From Pseudocercospora fijiensis CIRAD86 (lineage: Eukaryota; Ascomycota; Dothideomycetes; Mycosphaerellales; Mycosphaerellaceae): a stretch of 64,000 bases of DNA. The stretch spans positions 4,614,979 through 4,678,978 of the forward strand of contig NW_006921533.1 in the NCBI RefSeq assembly GCF_000340215.1, read 5' to 3'. The position numbers and the translations under genes were made by a program. The notes below the pieces were generated by a model that saw nothing but the letters and a program-made list of their open reading frames with translations, did not search any database and had not been told where the DNA came from. Positions 48,144 to 59,187 of the stretch are shown here, in pieces (the stretch's first letter is position 1; each line of letters opens with the position of its first letter).

Positions 48144-49230
48144 ACAGCCTAGGAGAAAACACTAAAGAGGATTAAGCAACCAGTTAGTAGGTCCTAAACC
48201 CAAAGCCTAAAGAAAATCCTAGGAGTATATAAAACTATACTAATAAGGGTAGTAGAAATGGAATTAGGGATCCTACTAGTTAAATAATACTTCAAGGGAC
48301 TAAGACACTAATATATAGCAAAGACAATGGAATACCTAGCCTAACAGACTATTCAAAAGGCACTAGATAAGATAAAAGCCTAGTACATTAGGACTAGGAG
48401 GCGAGACAGACTAAAAATAACTCCCTAGAAAGTTAAAGACCTAGAGCAATATAGAGTCTTAATAAGAGAAATGCTAGAGAAAGAGCTTTAGGGACTAAAT
48501 ATAAGGCTAAAGGAAGATAAGCTAAAGGGAGAGAAACAAAGCTTAGCAGAATTAATTGCTAGATACCTATAGGAGTAGAAATAGAACAAAACACAAGTTA
48601 GACTAGGAACCCTAAAGGCACTAATCAAATTTGGTTAATACAACTACTAGCTCTATAAGGACCTAAATAGGGCGAGGCAAGCTAGCTATCTAAATCAGAT
48701 CTGAATATATTAGACTTAGATCTTACCTGTTTAGAAGAAACGTCCTAGGAATTGAAAGTAGAGCTTGCTAATATAGCTACTAATCTTAGAACCCTAAGCA
48801 TATGCTGCTAGTCTGCCCTTAATAGTTAGAAGGCAGAAGTAATTAGAGACTAAAAGCAATAGAAAGGGAATACGATAAGCTAATCTAGAGTAAAGAAGAC
48901 CTAAAGAGGATAGTAAAGTAGATTATTAAACAAGGATTTGTACAACAATTCGTATTAGTAAGGGAAACTAAAGAGTAGATAAGAAGGAGGGAAGAAGAGG
49001 GGGAAAGAAGGGCAGGGCAGTAAGCAAGGTAGTCAGAGGGTAACAACTATAACACTAGTATACCCTAGAGGAAGGAAAACAAGGAAACGAGGAAGATTAA
49101 TACTTATAAATAGGACAGGAGGGAGGTTTTTACTAACCAAGTTGGTTTCCTACCTAAAACAATATATAGAAACAGACCTGTATAGGCCGAAAGGTACTAC
49201 AATAGGCAAATGAAATATCTATCTATCTAT
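48144..49230 (+). pseudogene. 3' part of LINE copy A
   Basis: The end of ORF2 and the 3' tail, displaced by copy B. The C-terminal Cys/His cluster expected in Tad-type LINEs is traceable near 48720-48830 by comparison with copy C. The tail ends in TATC repeats. Confidence 0.7.
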
Positions 49231-49245
49231 CTATATAGTTTTACT

Positions 49246-50019
49246 AGTTATAGTATAAAAAAAAATTCTATATATAGTTAAAAAAAATCTAATTTTTTTA
49301 CTACCTAACGGTACTAGATTATATTACTAATACTAATAAATCAAATAAAACAAAATTTAGAGAGAACTGCTAACTCTTTAGATATAGTAGCTATAAATAG
49401 AAGTATTAAAATATTAATATATATACTAAAAAAATAAGAAATCTCGTAATATAATATATCTAATTATATAGATATAGGGAAAGCTAAAAAAAATAATAGT
49501 GTTTAAAAAGCAATTTTATAATATAGCTTAAAAAAGCTATATATATAAGAATTAGAAAAATAAAAAATAGTTTTTTATATACTTAAAAATTATATAATTT
49601 ATTATAAAGCTATCTAGTTATTTAGAATTCGCTAGGAAAAAAGATATTTTTAATAATTTAAAATACATCTTACTTTAAATCTAAATATCTAAACGAATAC
49701 TATACCTATTAAGCTAATATTAAAAACATAGACTAGTTAGTATATATCGCATCTATTTATAACTTTCTTCTTTAGAGTTTCCTACTAACCGGTCTTACAG
49801 AATTCCGTACGATATTCGAAGCTTTTTAAAGTTATTTCCTAATTTAGTAGCTCTAAATTAGGAAAGTTTCTACGAGCGGAGTAAGAGCGGGGTATATAGG
49901 GTATTACTATACGTCTTGTACGACCGTATAGCGTAGTCTCTTTGTCTAAACAAACTCGAAACGCAGACAAAGAATACAGAACAACTCGACAAATTCTAAA
50001 CAAATCTCTGCCTTTCGAG
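49246..50019. other. Rest of the tandem unit, AT-rich spacer, and promoter of the 130-aa gene
   Basis: 49246-49375 completes the third tandem unit. 49376-49750 is AT-rich with no recognisable content. From about 49750 composition returns to near normal, and a promoter for the gene starting at 50020 probably lies here; a CTAATTTAG...CTAAATTAG inverted pair occurs at 49840-49862. Confidence 0.45.
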
Positions 50020-50554
50020 ATGTCTCGACAGCGCCGCTTCTACTACCCGCACGGCTTTAACGCCTACGATCACCGTTACGACTTTGCTAGGTCCCTCGGT
50101 GAACGTATTACGCTAAAGAAGTACGTTGTTATACTGCGATACTCGGATTCGTTCGCTAATTCTGTCTAAAAGCCCGACTTGGCGTCGCGACTTCTTTGCT
50201 CTTAAGTATGCCCTTCGTAAGGTTCAGAAATATATGGACAAAGTGAAGGACCTTAAGGCCGAGATTCGGACTCTAAACGAGCGCATTTACGACTTGGAAA
50301 CGCGCCGTACGTACGCTAGTTTTTAGATGTACTTTTCTAACGGTTTTAGTCGCCGTTTGGTATAACGAGAACCTGCCGACACCTATGCCGGGTCCTCTCC
50401 CTCTTCCGGAGCTCGAACTCGAGGATTTGCTAACTCCAAACTTCGAAGAATTTACCGCCGAACGTAAGTACAAATAGGAATACCGAAACGAGTACTGATT
50501 TTTGTTTTAGAAATCGAAGAAATTCTCGGAGGCTTGGACATTCAGAGCTTCTAA
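50020..50554 (+). CDS. Unrecognised 130-aa protein, four exons, intact inside the island
   Basis: Exons 50020-50120, 50173-50306, 50350-50463 and 50511-50554 join into one frame of 131 codons including the stop. The introns are 52, 43 and 47 bp, start with GTACGT, GTACGT and GTAAGT, and end in AAG, TTTTAG and TTTTAG; phases match at every junction. The N-terminus is basic and aromatic (MSRQRRFYYPHGFNAYDHRY), the middle (about residues 45-80) is a likely coiled coil with Lys/Glu/Leu heptads, and the C-terminus is acidic and Pro-rich (PTPMPGPLPLPELELEDLL, FTAEQIEEILGGLD). I do not recognise a family. Composition is closer to normal genes than the DNA around it, so it has escaped RIP or arrived recently. 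It could encode a small adaptor or regulatory protein; that is speculation. Confidence 0.65.
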
Positions 50555-50719
50555 TGTCGCTCTCAGATAGGCTGTATATAGCCTATATAACCATAAAACA
50601 CTATCGTTAGTTAGGGGTAATCTAAAACCCTACCAAAAATCTGTTCTAAGACTTGTTTTTTTTTTTTATTCTTTAAGATTTAAAGAAATTATTAGGTATA
50701 TTAAGAAAATAAATAATTA

Positions 50720-51118
50720 GATTTAGTATAAATCTATTCTATATATTAACAGAATTTATATCGTATACGTAGGAAGGCTATAAAAGCCCTAGAAGCCGGG
50801 GGCCCCGACATTAGACTTTTGGAAATCCAACGCAATCCAACGCCGAAGTAGTATAGATTCGGGACTAAATAGTAGTATTCTAGGTCGGATCTAGTATAAA
50901 TCTGTCCTATATATTAATATAATTTAGATCGTATACGTAGGAAGGCTATAAAAGCCCTAGAAGCCGGGGGGCCCCGACATTAGACTTTTGGAAATCCAAC
51001 GTAATCCAACGCCGAAGTAGTATAGATTCGGGACTAAATAGTAGTATTCTAGGTCGGATCTAGTATAAATCTGTCCTATATATTAATATAATTTAGATCG
51101 TATACGTAGGAAGGCTAT
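50720..51118. repeat. Tandem repeat, period about 169 bp
   Basis: Two full units and a partial third, aligned at TAGTATAAATCT (50724, 50892 and 51061). Each full unit contains a GC palindrome (GGGGGCCCC or GGGGGGCCCC) and the phrase GGAAATCCAACG, which stand out in the AT-rich surroundings. It lies between the 130-aa gene and the 3' end of the transposase gene. Confidence 0.85.
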
Positions 51119-51337
51119 CGATCTCTAATATAAAGGTTTCTAGTAGTTAAATAGAATAAGCCTTAATTATAAAATAGTATCCTATCTAGATCTTAGTATT
51201 AGTACATTTTTTTCCTATACTATAATATTAAACTAACCTAGTACTATTAGTACTTATAAAGCTAATATCTAGTATTATAGTACTATATTTCCCTATTATT
51301 CTCTATATTCGTACTATAAGCTATACTAAATTCTATT

Positions 51338-53734
51338 CTAATTAAACCCTATTTCAGCGTCTAGGTCTATATCTATATTATCCATATCTAAAGCATCGTA
51401 GTCTTTATCTTCACTAGATAATTCATCGTCTTCGCTTAGAAGCCCTATAGTTTGTTCTAATTCCTCTAAATCTAAATCTTCCTTAGTAGCCTTTTCTTTT
51501 CCTTTATTACTCGAACTAAATGCTTCTAGAATGTTTTCCGTAGCTACTTCTTTATCTTTTATTATATCTTCTTCGTCTTTAATAACCCCTAGACTCTTTA
51601 ATATAATAAGTTTCTTAAAATTCTCCGAGCTAAGTCTATTACGTTTCTTTGTTAATATATCGACTGCTATAGAGAACTGCGACTCGCTAGGTACCGAGGT
51701 TGCTAATATAGATAGCCAATCTCGAGCTATATTATAAATAATAGGTAGTCTATACTCTATACTTCTATAATAATCTTCTAGTAAATTTCTATTATTTCTA
51801 TCTTTCGGTACTCTAGGCTCGGATAAGTAGGTCTCTAACTCGTCCGTTTCTAATCGTACTTTATTATCTTTAATATAGAATTCGTCGTCGTCGCTATCGT
51901 TATTATTCGTTCTAGAACTACTAGCAACCGTAACTTGCGATTCGTTATAAATATCTGTACGGCCTCTAGTATTATTATACTCGCTTTTATAACTATTATA
52001 TATTTCTCTTAGGTAATCTTTTACTTCGTCTATTATAATAGAGCTAAAGTTAAGTAGATAACTTTCTAAAACTTGTAACTTAAAACACGGATTTAGAACC
52101 GTTATAACTAGTAAGTCTTTTAGTTTATTAAATGTAACTGTTTTACTATTACTATCTAAAACGGTCGTATCTTTAATAGGATAATACTCTAAGGCTTTTG
52201 TAATAGCCTGTTCTACTCCGTATTTTAGAAACGGATTAGCTTTAACACTAGGGTTTTCTAAGGTCTTTTCTAAACTCCTTATAATTTTAAATATTTCTAA
52301 TATAGTCTTTGATATAGTCTCGTAGTCTCGGGCTTGAAATAGCTTAGTAGGATGTTTAAATATCTCTAGAATATCTCTTAATATAATAAGATAGTCGAAC
52401 TCTTCGTTACTAATAGTAAAATTATCTATATTTAAGCTACGTCTCTGTTTATTAGGTAATCTAGTAGCGGTATCTAAGACTTTATTAATTTCACTAAAAT
52501 GATATATTATACTAGTAATCATATTATATTTAGATAGCCATCTAGTAACATTATCGCCTTTAAGCCTCTCGGAACCTCCTTTAGTATTATATAGCTTTTT
52601 ATTCTCTTTTACTACTCGACTAAAAGTGTTTTTTAGAAAGTGATTTGTTTTAAAAGCTCTAATAATCTTTCGTAAGTTATTAGGTAGTATTTTCATACTA
52701 GAAGTAAAAGAATAAGTAGGATTATTTTTAATTATATTATCTATAGTATTTATAAAGGCTTTACTTGTATTAGGTATAAAAAAGCAATATAATAGAATAG
52801 AGTTACTTATTAAATTAATGATATGTGCTACGCACCTCACATCTACGATATAATTACCCCATTGCTGTTTATATTCGGATTTAATTTGTGAAACTAAGGT
52901 ATCAATAGGGCTAGCGTTATCCCTAGTTACTCCTAGAATCCTATTTCTAATACTATATTGTTGAAGTAGGCTATCTAATTCTTCAAATAAAAAATCTCCG
53001 GTATAGGACGTAGCGCTATTTAATACTTCAAATCCGATTAAATAACTCTCTAATTTAAATTTTTTATTTATAAAATGTAAGGTAATACCTAAATAATCGT
53101 TACTATTATTAGGAGAGTTCCATTCGTCGAAGGTTAACGAGAATCTACTAGTATTTTTATTTACAATTCGTATATATTTCTCAATTTCCTTATTATAAAA
53201 AGTATTAAAAGCTTTAGTAATAAGATATCTAGAAGGTAGCTCGTCTATTTCACTATTTAAATAATTTAGTAGGTTAAAAAAGCTCTTACTTTGAACTATA
53301 GTAAATGGCTCGTTATTATTAATTATAAATAGTAATAGTAATCTTGTAAATTCGTCGGTATTAAATAAACTATAACTTTTTCGCTTTCTAAGATTAGGTA
53401 CTGTCTCTATACTTAGATGCTTATCTAAAGTAGTCTGACTATTATTTGAAGTATTATTATCGTTATTATCGCTATTATAATCGGAATCCTTAGACGTAAG
53501 TATATCTTTATGTTTTTGACTATAGTGGTTATATAGATTACTCGTATTAAAAGGCCAGGTTCTATTCTTATAGATATAATTACATGTAGTACAAGAAATT
53601 GTAAAGGTCCGTACTTTATTTTCAATATAGGGATCTAAAGTATAAGTAAAAAGCCGTTCCCTAATAGGAGGCGGCGCGTCTTTAAGCGCCGGTAATTTAG
53701 CGTCCGGGGTATTAAAATTAAATCTAGGAGGCAT
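51338..53734 (-). CDS. hAT transposase, full length and uninterrupted
   Basis: One frame of 798 aa from the ATG at 53734. A BED-type zinc finger is visible near residues 48-75 (Cys48, Cys51, His70, His75). The catalytic region has Asp203 in TFDEWNSP and Asp272 in GVTRDNAS, followed by the conserved CVAHIINL (Cys301, His304) and VTRWLSKYN. The C-terminal dimerisation region is at about 652-715 (ARDWLSILATSVPSESQFS, ILTKKRNRLSSENFKKLIIL). An acidic tail follows. Size and motif order match active hAT transposases. The gene is very AT-rich and poor in CpA/TpG, yet Gln (CAA/CAG) and Trp (TGG) codons, which have become stops in the neighbouring elements, are still present. It is transcribed away from the 264-aa gene across a long palindrome, now split by LINE C. 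Confidence 0.9.
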   Translation of the reverse strand: MPPRFNFNTPDAKLPALKDAPPPIRERLFTYTLDPYIENKVRTFTISCTTCNYIYKNRTWPFNTSNLYNHYSQKHKDILTSKDSDYNSDNNDNNTSNNSQTTLDKHLSIETVPNLRKRKSYSLFNTDEFTRLLLLFIINNNEPFTIVQSKSFFNLLNYLNSEIDELPSRYLITKAFNTFYNKEIEKYIRIVNKNTSRFSLTFDEWNSPNNSNDYLGITLHFINKKFKLESYLIGFEVLNSATSYTGDFLFEELDSLLQQYSIRNRILGVTRDNASPIDTLVSQIKSEYKQQWGNYIVDVRCVAHIINLISNSILLYCFFIPNTSKAFINTIDNIIKNNPTYSFTSSMKILPNNLRKIIRAFKTNHFLKNTFSRVVKENKKLYNTKGGSERLKGDNVTRWLSKYNMITSIIYHFSEINKVLDTATRLPNKQRRSLNIDNFTISNEEFDYLIILRDILEIFKHPTKLFQARDYETISKTILEIFKIIRSLEKTLENPSVKANPFLKYGVEQAITKALEYYPIKDTTVLDSNSKTVTFNKLKDLLVITVLNPCFKLQVLESYLLNFSSIIIDEVKDYLREIYNSYKSEYNNTRGRTDIYNESQVTVASSSRTNNNDSDDDEFYIKDNKVRLETDELETYLSEPRVPKDRNNRNLLEDYYRSIEYRLPIIYNIARDWLSILATSVPSESQFSIAVDILTKKRNRLSSENFKKLIILKSLGVIKDEEDIIKDKEVATENILEAFSSSNKGKEKATKEDLDLEELEQTIGLLSEDDELSSEDKDYDALDMDNIDIDLDAEIGFN

Positions 53735-53927
53735 ATTTAAGACAATTATTAAGATTTATAATTATTCTAGGTATAAGATATTATATATATATAAAGACTA
53801 ATAGAATAATAAATGATAGTTTTTTTTAATATTAGTAGTATATAAGAGTTAAGTATATAGTAGAGTATATAGTAGATTAAATAGTAGATTGTATAGTAGT
53901 TTATATAGTAGATTATATAGTAGATAG
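53735..53927. promoter_or_regulatory. 5' leader region of the hAT transposase gene
   Basis: AT-rich, with repeated TATAGTAGAT(T) words at 53850-53930. Probably the 5' UTR and proximal promoter, judged by position. Confidence 0.4.
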
Positions 53928-54252
53928 TAGTCTAGTATACTAGAGAACTATAGAGAAAGAAATCAAACTTAGGGGGAGCGAAGCCGAGTATATATATTGC
54001 TCTCTCTACTTGAATTAAGGTTTATATACAATAGTATAACTATATATAGTAATAATAATATAATAGTATATTTAAATTCATTTATTTATTTATAATAGTA
54101 TCTTAGAATAATAGAATAATATATTATTTTAGAATAAATGTATTATATTATTCTATTATTCTAATATACTATTATAAATAAATAAATTTATTTAAATATA
54201 TTATTATAATTTAGTAACTAAATATAGTTATATTATTGCATATAAACCTTAA
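53928..54252. promoter_or_regulatory. Long palindrome between two divergent genes (left part)
   Basis: The sequence is a near-palindrome centred close to 54130. The left arm reads outward through AAGGTTTATATACAATA, CTCTCTC and TATATATA to TAGTATACTAGACTA. Its partner arm is 54131-54252 plus 59401-59487, with the same words in inverse order. LINE C has split it and duplicated 213 bp (54040-54252 and 59188-59400). Since the two arms end 5' of the hAT gene and the 264-aa gene, it may be a symmetric two-way promoter. A foldback element is the alternative. Confidence 0.65.
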
Positions 54253-57200
54253 ATGTTTTTTCCGACTATATAGCGGCCCTAAGACAACCTATATAGGGGA
54301 GCTATATATCTCGTAGGGGAGAATAGCAGCGAACAATCAGAGACGAAGGGAAGACAGTTAAGAAGGAAGGGAGGACGAATAGAAAGTACTATATACTAGG
54401 GCAGAGGAGGTACTAAAGGTAGAAGATAGAAGAACCCCTAAGAGGGCATATAGGATAATAATCTTAGAACTCCTTAGAGGACTAAAAGCAATCTATAACT
54501 AGGCAAGCTACGTAATTACAAAGGTAGCTAATACAGTCGCAGCAAGGATTACGAAGAAACAATAGGAGACAAGCCTAAACTACCGCACCTAGGCAGTAGT
54601 AGCTAGTTAGGAGGCGCTAAAACCCCCGAGGATAGTAGTTAGAGTCTATATTACGGACCTATAGGAGCAAAAGGAAATCTAAGGACTTATAGGGAAAGAG
54701 ATTATAGAAAGAATTACAGTTAAAGAGGTAATTAGGGCTAGGAACGAAGGTAAAGGGGTAATTAAGCTATTTATAGTATAAGAGCAGGACAAAAAGAAGC
54801 TAGAAATACAAAAAGAATAGACAACTAAAATAGGGAAAACAGTAAAGGTCTCCTAATAGCAATTTATGATTATAGCCTATAGTATAATAAGAAGCTTTAA
54901 GGAAGAACAGGATATTAAGAGCCTATAGAGACAAAACTAAGCTATATACCTAGGCCTAAAGATTACAAAAGTAGTATAGATTAAAAGGAAAATCGAAGAG
55001 ACTAAGAAGCAGTCTTCCCTAATTATCTAGATAGGGAGTATAGAGTAAGCTAATATAGTACTAGACTAGGGGTTGTTCTAGGACTTTAAAAGATTAGAAA
55101 CAGAGATATATAGAAGCAACTATAGGATAATGCAGTGCTTTAAATATTAACACTATAGACACTTAGCAGCTAAGTGTATAAAGACAACTAATACCTGCTC
55201 CTATTGTATAGGGGATTACTAGGTTAAAGAATGCAAAGCATATAAGGGAGAAGTAAGATATATATACTATACTAAAAGACACCCCTCTTAGGCGAAGGAA
55301 TGCCTAGTAAGAATATAGGTAGCTAGGAAGGCAAAGGAAGCTAGAATCAATATACTAAAAAGATATACAACAAGCTAGGGCAGCTAGGTACAGAAGCAAC
55401 CTAGCTAAGTGCTATAAAAGAGGTCTAGGTAAGATAATAGGTTTACATTTAGGGCCTTACTAGCACAAGAGAGTTACTAGTAACTAGGGAGACTAAGATA
55501 CCTTAACATTGTAGGAAAGGAAGCAGGGTAGATAAAGCTTAGTCAAATGTTAGTCTAAAGTAAGGGAAGACTAAAGGAAAACCTATAGGGAAATAATATA
55601 GATAAAACCTAATAAACATTGCAATATTACTAAATATTATATAGTATAATATTAACAAGAGCAAAGACAAGGTATAGAGGAGCTTCCTTTAAGTACTAAA
55701 CCTAAAAGAACATTATATTATTGCAATCTAAGAGCCCTAGCTTAACCTATATATAAAGAGACTAGTAATAGTCAAAGACCTAAGATACTACCTAATTATC
55801 TATAACTAGGGAGCCCTAAGGATATACATCTATATTAGTAAGGAGATAGATACAGAAACCTAGTAGGCTATACTATAGGAGGATAGGGACCTAATATCAG
55901 TTTAAGTAGAGACATCCTAAGGTACACTCCAAGTCTACTATATATATAACCTACTACTAGACTTAAGAAGTAGTACCTAACTAAAAACCCTAGAAAGACT
56001 ACCTAGAGTTATCTAGGGGAATACCTACTAAATCCTACTTAGGGATTTCAACCTCTACTACCCCCTCTAGGGCTTAGACTTTACCCTAGCTTACTACTTC
56101 CTAGTAGGAAGACTAATTGATATATTAGAGAGGGAAGGAATAGAAATTGTTACCCTAAAGGGACTAATTACTTAGGAGGCAAGAGGAAGCAGCAGTACAC
56201 TAGACCTATGCTTTATATTATATTAGATTAGGAATAGGATTACAAGATGCAGGGTTAACTAGGAACTAGAAGAATTATTAGACCACTTCCCGGTACAGAT
56301 TAAGCTAAATGTCTAAGCCAATTAGGAAAGGGAACTAGAGGAGAAGCTTAACTAGAAAGGTACCTAATAGGGTAGGATTAGGGAGGAACTAGAAAGGGAC
56401 CCAAAACTAGAGGAACTCTCAATAAAGCACCTACTAAGGCTAGAGGACATTAATAAGGCAGTAGAAGAACTAATAGGAATCCTAAAACAGGTAGCTAGAA
56501 AGCATACCCTAGTAAAGAAACATTTACTATACTAGCAACTATACTAGACTAGTAAGTATATAAGGAAGGTTAAAGTAGTAAGAAAGGCTAGGAGGCAGTA
56601 GATACAAACCTATACCTAGGAAGCATAGGACAACTATAATAAAGCCTACTAGGAAAAGAAGATCTAGATTAAGAAAGATAAGATACAAGAATAGAGATCT
56701 ATAATAGGAATAATTATAAAGAAACTAGAGGAGATATAGAGGATAGCTAAATAGGCAAGAAGACCTAAACAGGACAAGGATATACTACTACAATTCCCGG
56801 ATATTATAAACTAATAAGGACAAATGTAGACTATAATAGAAGGGAAAGCAAGAGCCCTAGGCTAACACTTCTTCTATAGAAAAGTATAAGCAGACCTATT
56901 AGATATAAAGGAGAAAGAATAAGAGACTCTACTACTAGGTATACTAAGAGATACCTAAGTTAAACCCGAAACCATTGAAAGGATCCTAAAGAAAATTCTA
57001 GGCAATAAGGCACTAGGAGAAGATAAGATCTACAACAAACTTCTAAAAGTATATAGGAAGGGGCTAGCCCTAGCACTAGCCAATATCTTTTTATAAAGCC
57101 TAGCACTAGGACACTACCTAAGACTATTTAGGAAGTCCCTAACAGTAGTACTAAGGAAGCCCTAGAAGGAAGACTATATATAGCTTAAGGCCTATAGACT

Positions 57201-59187
57201 AATAGCCCTACTTAATATAATAGGCAAGGTGCTAGAAAAAATTATCGCTAAAAGGCTAACAACCTTTACCGAAGGAAGGAACATCCTTCCTAAAGGCTAG
57301 ATAGGAGGAAGAACGAAGAGGTTAATACTAATAGCTATAGAACTAATTATAGAACAGATTAAGTATATCTAGCACTATAGTCAAAACTAGGTAGCAACCC
57401 TCCTCTCCCTTAATATCTTAGGAGCCTTTAACAATATCTCCTATAAAAGGCTCCTATATATACTTAAGTAGAAAGCTATACTAAACTAGATAGTCTAATT
57501 CATCTAGTCCTTCCTATAGGAAAGATTAATATAACTCATTCTAGGCAAATTCAAATCAGACCTAATACTAACTAAAAAGGGAATCCCCTAAGGATTAATA
57601 CTCTCCCTAATCCTCTTCCTTATCTTTATAGCAGACCTACTCCTACTCCTAGAATCAAAAAACATATTAGTATTAGGGTTTGTAGATAACACAAACATCC
57701 TAGCCTAGTCTAAGATAATAGAAACTAACTACAAGATCCTAGAAGAGAAGCACTAGGAGTATAAAAAATAGGTAAGGAGGTATAGAGCAAAATTCGCCCT
57801 AGAAAAGTACTAGCTTATCTACTTTAGCAAGGCCAAATCAACCTATAATATAAAGCAATCAATTACTATCTAAGGCTTTGAAACCCAACTATTAGTAGAG
57901 CTTAGGGTACTAGGGATCTAGCTGGATCTAAAACTGAATTAGGGACTATAAGTAAAGAAGGCAAAGTAGAGGGCAGATGCTAATATACAATCCATTAATA
58001 GGCTTATAGCCTCTATATAGGGGGCTACATTCGAGAAAGCCAAAGTTATATATAAAGCAATTATCAAGCTAGCAATGCTATATAGAGTACAGATATAGAC
58101 AGCCTAGGAGAAAACACTAAAGAGGATTAAGCAACCAGTTAGTAGGTCCTAAACCTAAAGCCTAAAGAAAATCCTAGTAGTATATAAAACTATACTAATA
58201 AAGGTAGTAGAAATGGAATCAGGGATCCTACTAGTTAAACAATACTTCAAGGGACTAAGACACTAATATATAGCAAAGACAATAGAATACCTAGCCTAAC
58301 AGACTATCTAAAAGGCACTAGATAAGATAAAAGCCTAGTATATTCGGACTAGGAGGCGAGACAGACTATAAATAACTCCCTAGAAAGTTAAAGACCTAGA
58401 GTAATATAGAGTCTTAATAAGAGAAATACTAGAGAAAGAGCTTTAGGGACTAAATATAAGGCTAAAGGAAGACAAGCTAAAGGGAGAGAAACAAAGCCTA
58501 GTAGAATCAATTACTAGATACCTATAGGAGCAGGAATAGAACAAAATATAAGTCAGACTAGGAACCCTAAAGGCACTAATCAAATTTGGTTAATATAACT
58601 ACTAGCTCTATAAGGACCTAAACAGGGCCGAGGCAAGCCTAGCTATCCAAATTAGATCTAAACATATAGGACTTAGATCTTACCTATTTAGAAGAAACGT
58701 CCTAGGAATTAAAAGTAGAGCTTACTAATATAGCTACCAATCTTAGAACCCTAAGTATATACTGCTAGTCTACCCTTAATAGTTAGAAGGCAGAAGTAAT
58801 TAGAGACTAAAAGCAATAGAAAGGGAATACGATAAGCTAATCTAGAGCAAAGAAGACCTAAAGAGGATAGTAAAGTAGATTATTAAATAGGGATTCGTAC
58901 AACAATTCGCACTAGTAAGGGAAACTAAGGAGTAGATAAGAAGGAGGGAAGAAGAGGGGGAAAGAAGGGTAGGGCAGTAGGCAAGGTAGTTAGAGGGTAA
59001 CAACTATAACACTAGTATACCCTAGAGGAAGGAAAACAAAGAAACGAGGAAGATCAATACTTATAAATAGAACAGGAGGGAGGTTTTTACTAACTAAGTT
59101 AGTTTCCTACCTAAAACAATATATAGAAACAGACCTACATAGGCCGAAAGGCACTACAATAGGCAAATGAAATATCTATCTATCTAT
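54253..59187 (+). mobile_element. LINE copy C, with a 213-bp target duplication
   Basis: A 4.9-kb copy of the same LINE as A and B, with the same (TATC)n tail. The shared body begins at 54323, where the ORF1 start reads ATA instead of ATG (a TGG to TAG type change). A 70-bp leader (54253-54322) is not shared with A or B. Several knuckle Cys codons that are Tyr in copy A are still Cys here (near 55170-55245). Endonuclease and reverse transcriptase are as in copy A, with stops at TAG/TAA; the active site near 57680 also reads FVDN. Flanks are a 213-bp direct duplication. Confidence 0.88.

Larger units (their letters stand above)
39402..49230 (+). mobile_element. LINE copy A, split by an inverted copy of itself
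   Basis: Non-LTR element with a (TATC)n tail and a 15-bp target duplication, CTATATAGTTTTACT (39387-39401 and 49231-49245). Its own sequence is 39402-43227 plus 48144-49230, about 4.9 kb. ORF1 starts at the ATG at 39452 and has three degraded Cys/His knuckles near 40260-40440. ORF2 has an endonuclease (IAI-stop-EPQLNPYTKR near 40855, LRDFNLYYPLQG near 41170, LDHFPVQIKL near 41410) and a reverse transcriptase (AYRPIALLNIIG-like block near 42325, FVDNINILA near 42815, where FVDD is expected). The first 50 bp come from another source: they match Gypsy gag. Stops are TAG and TAA throughout. Confidence 0.88.
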
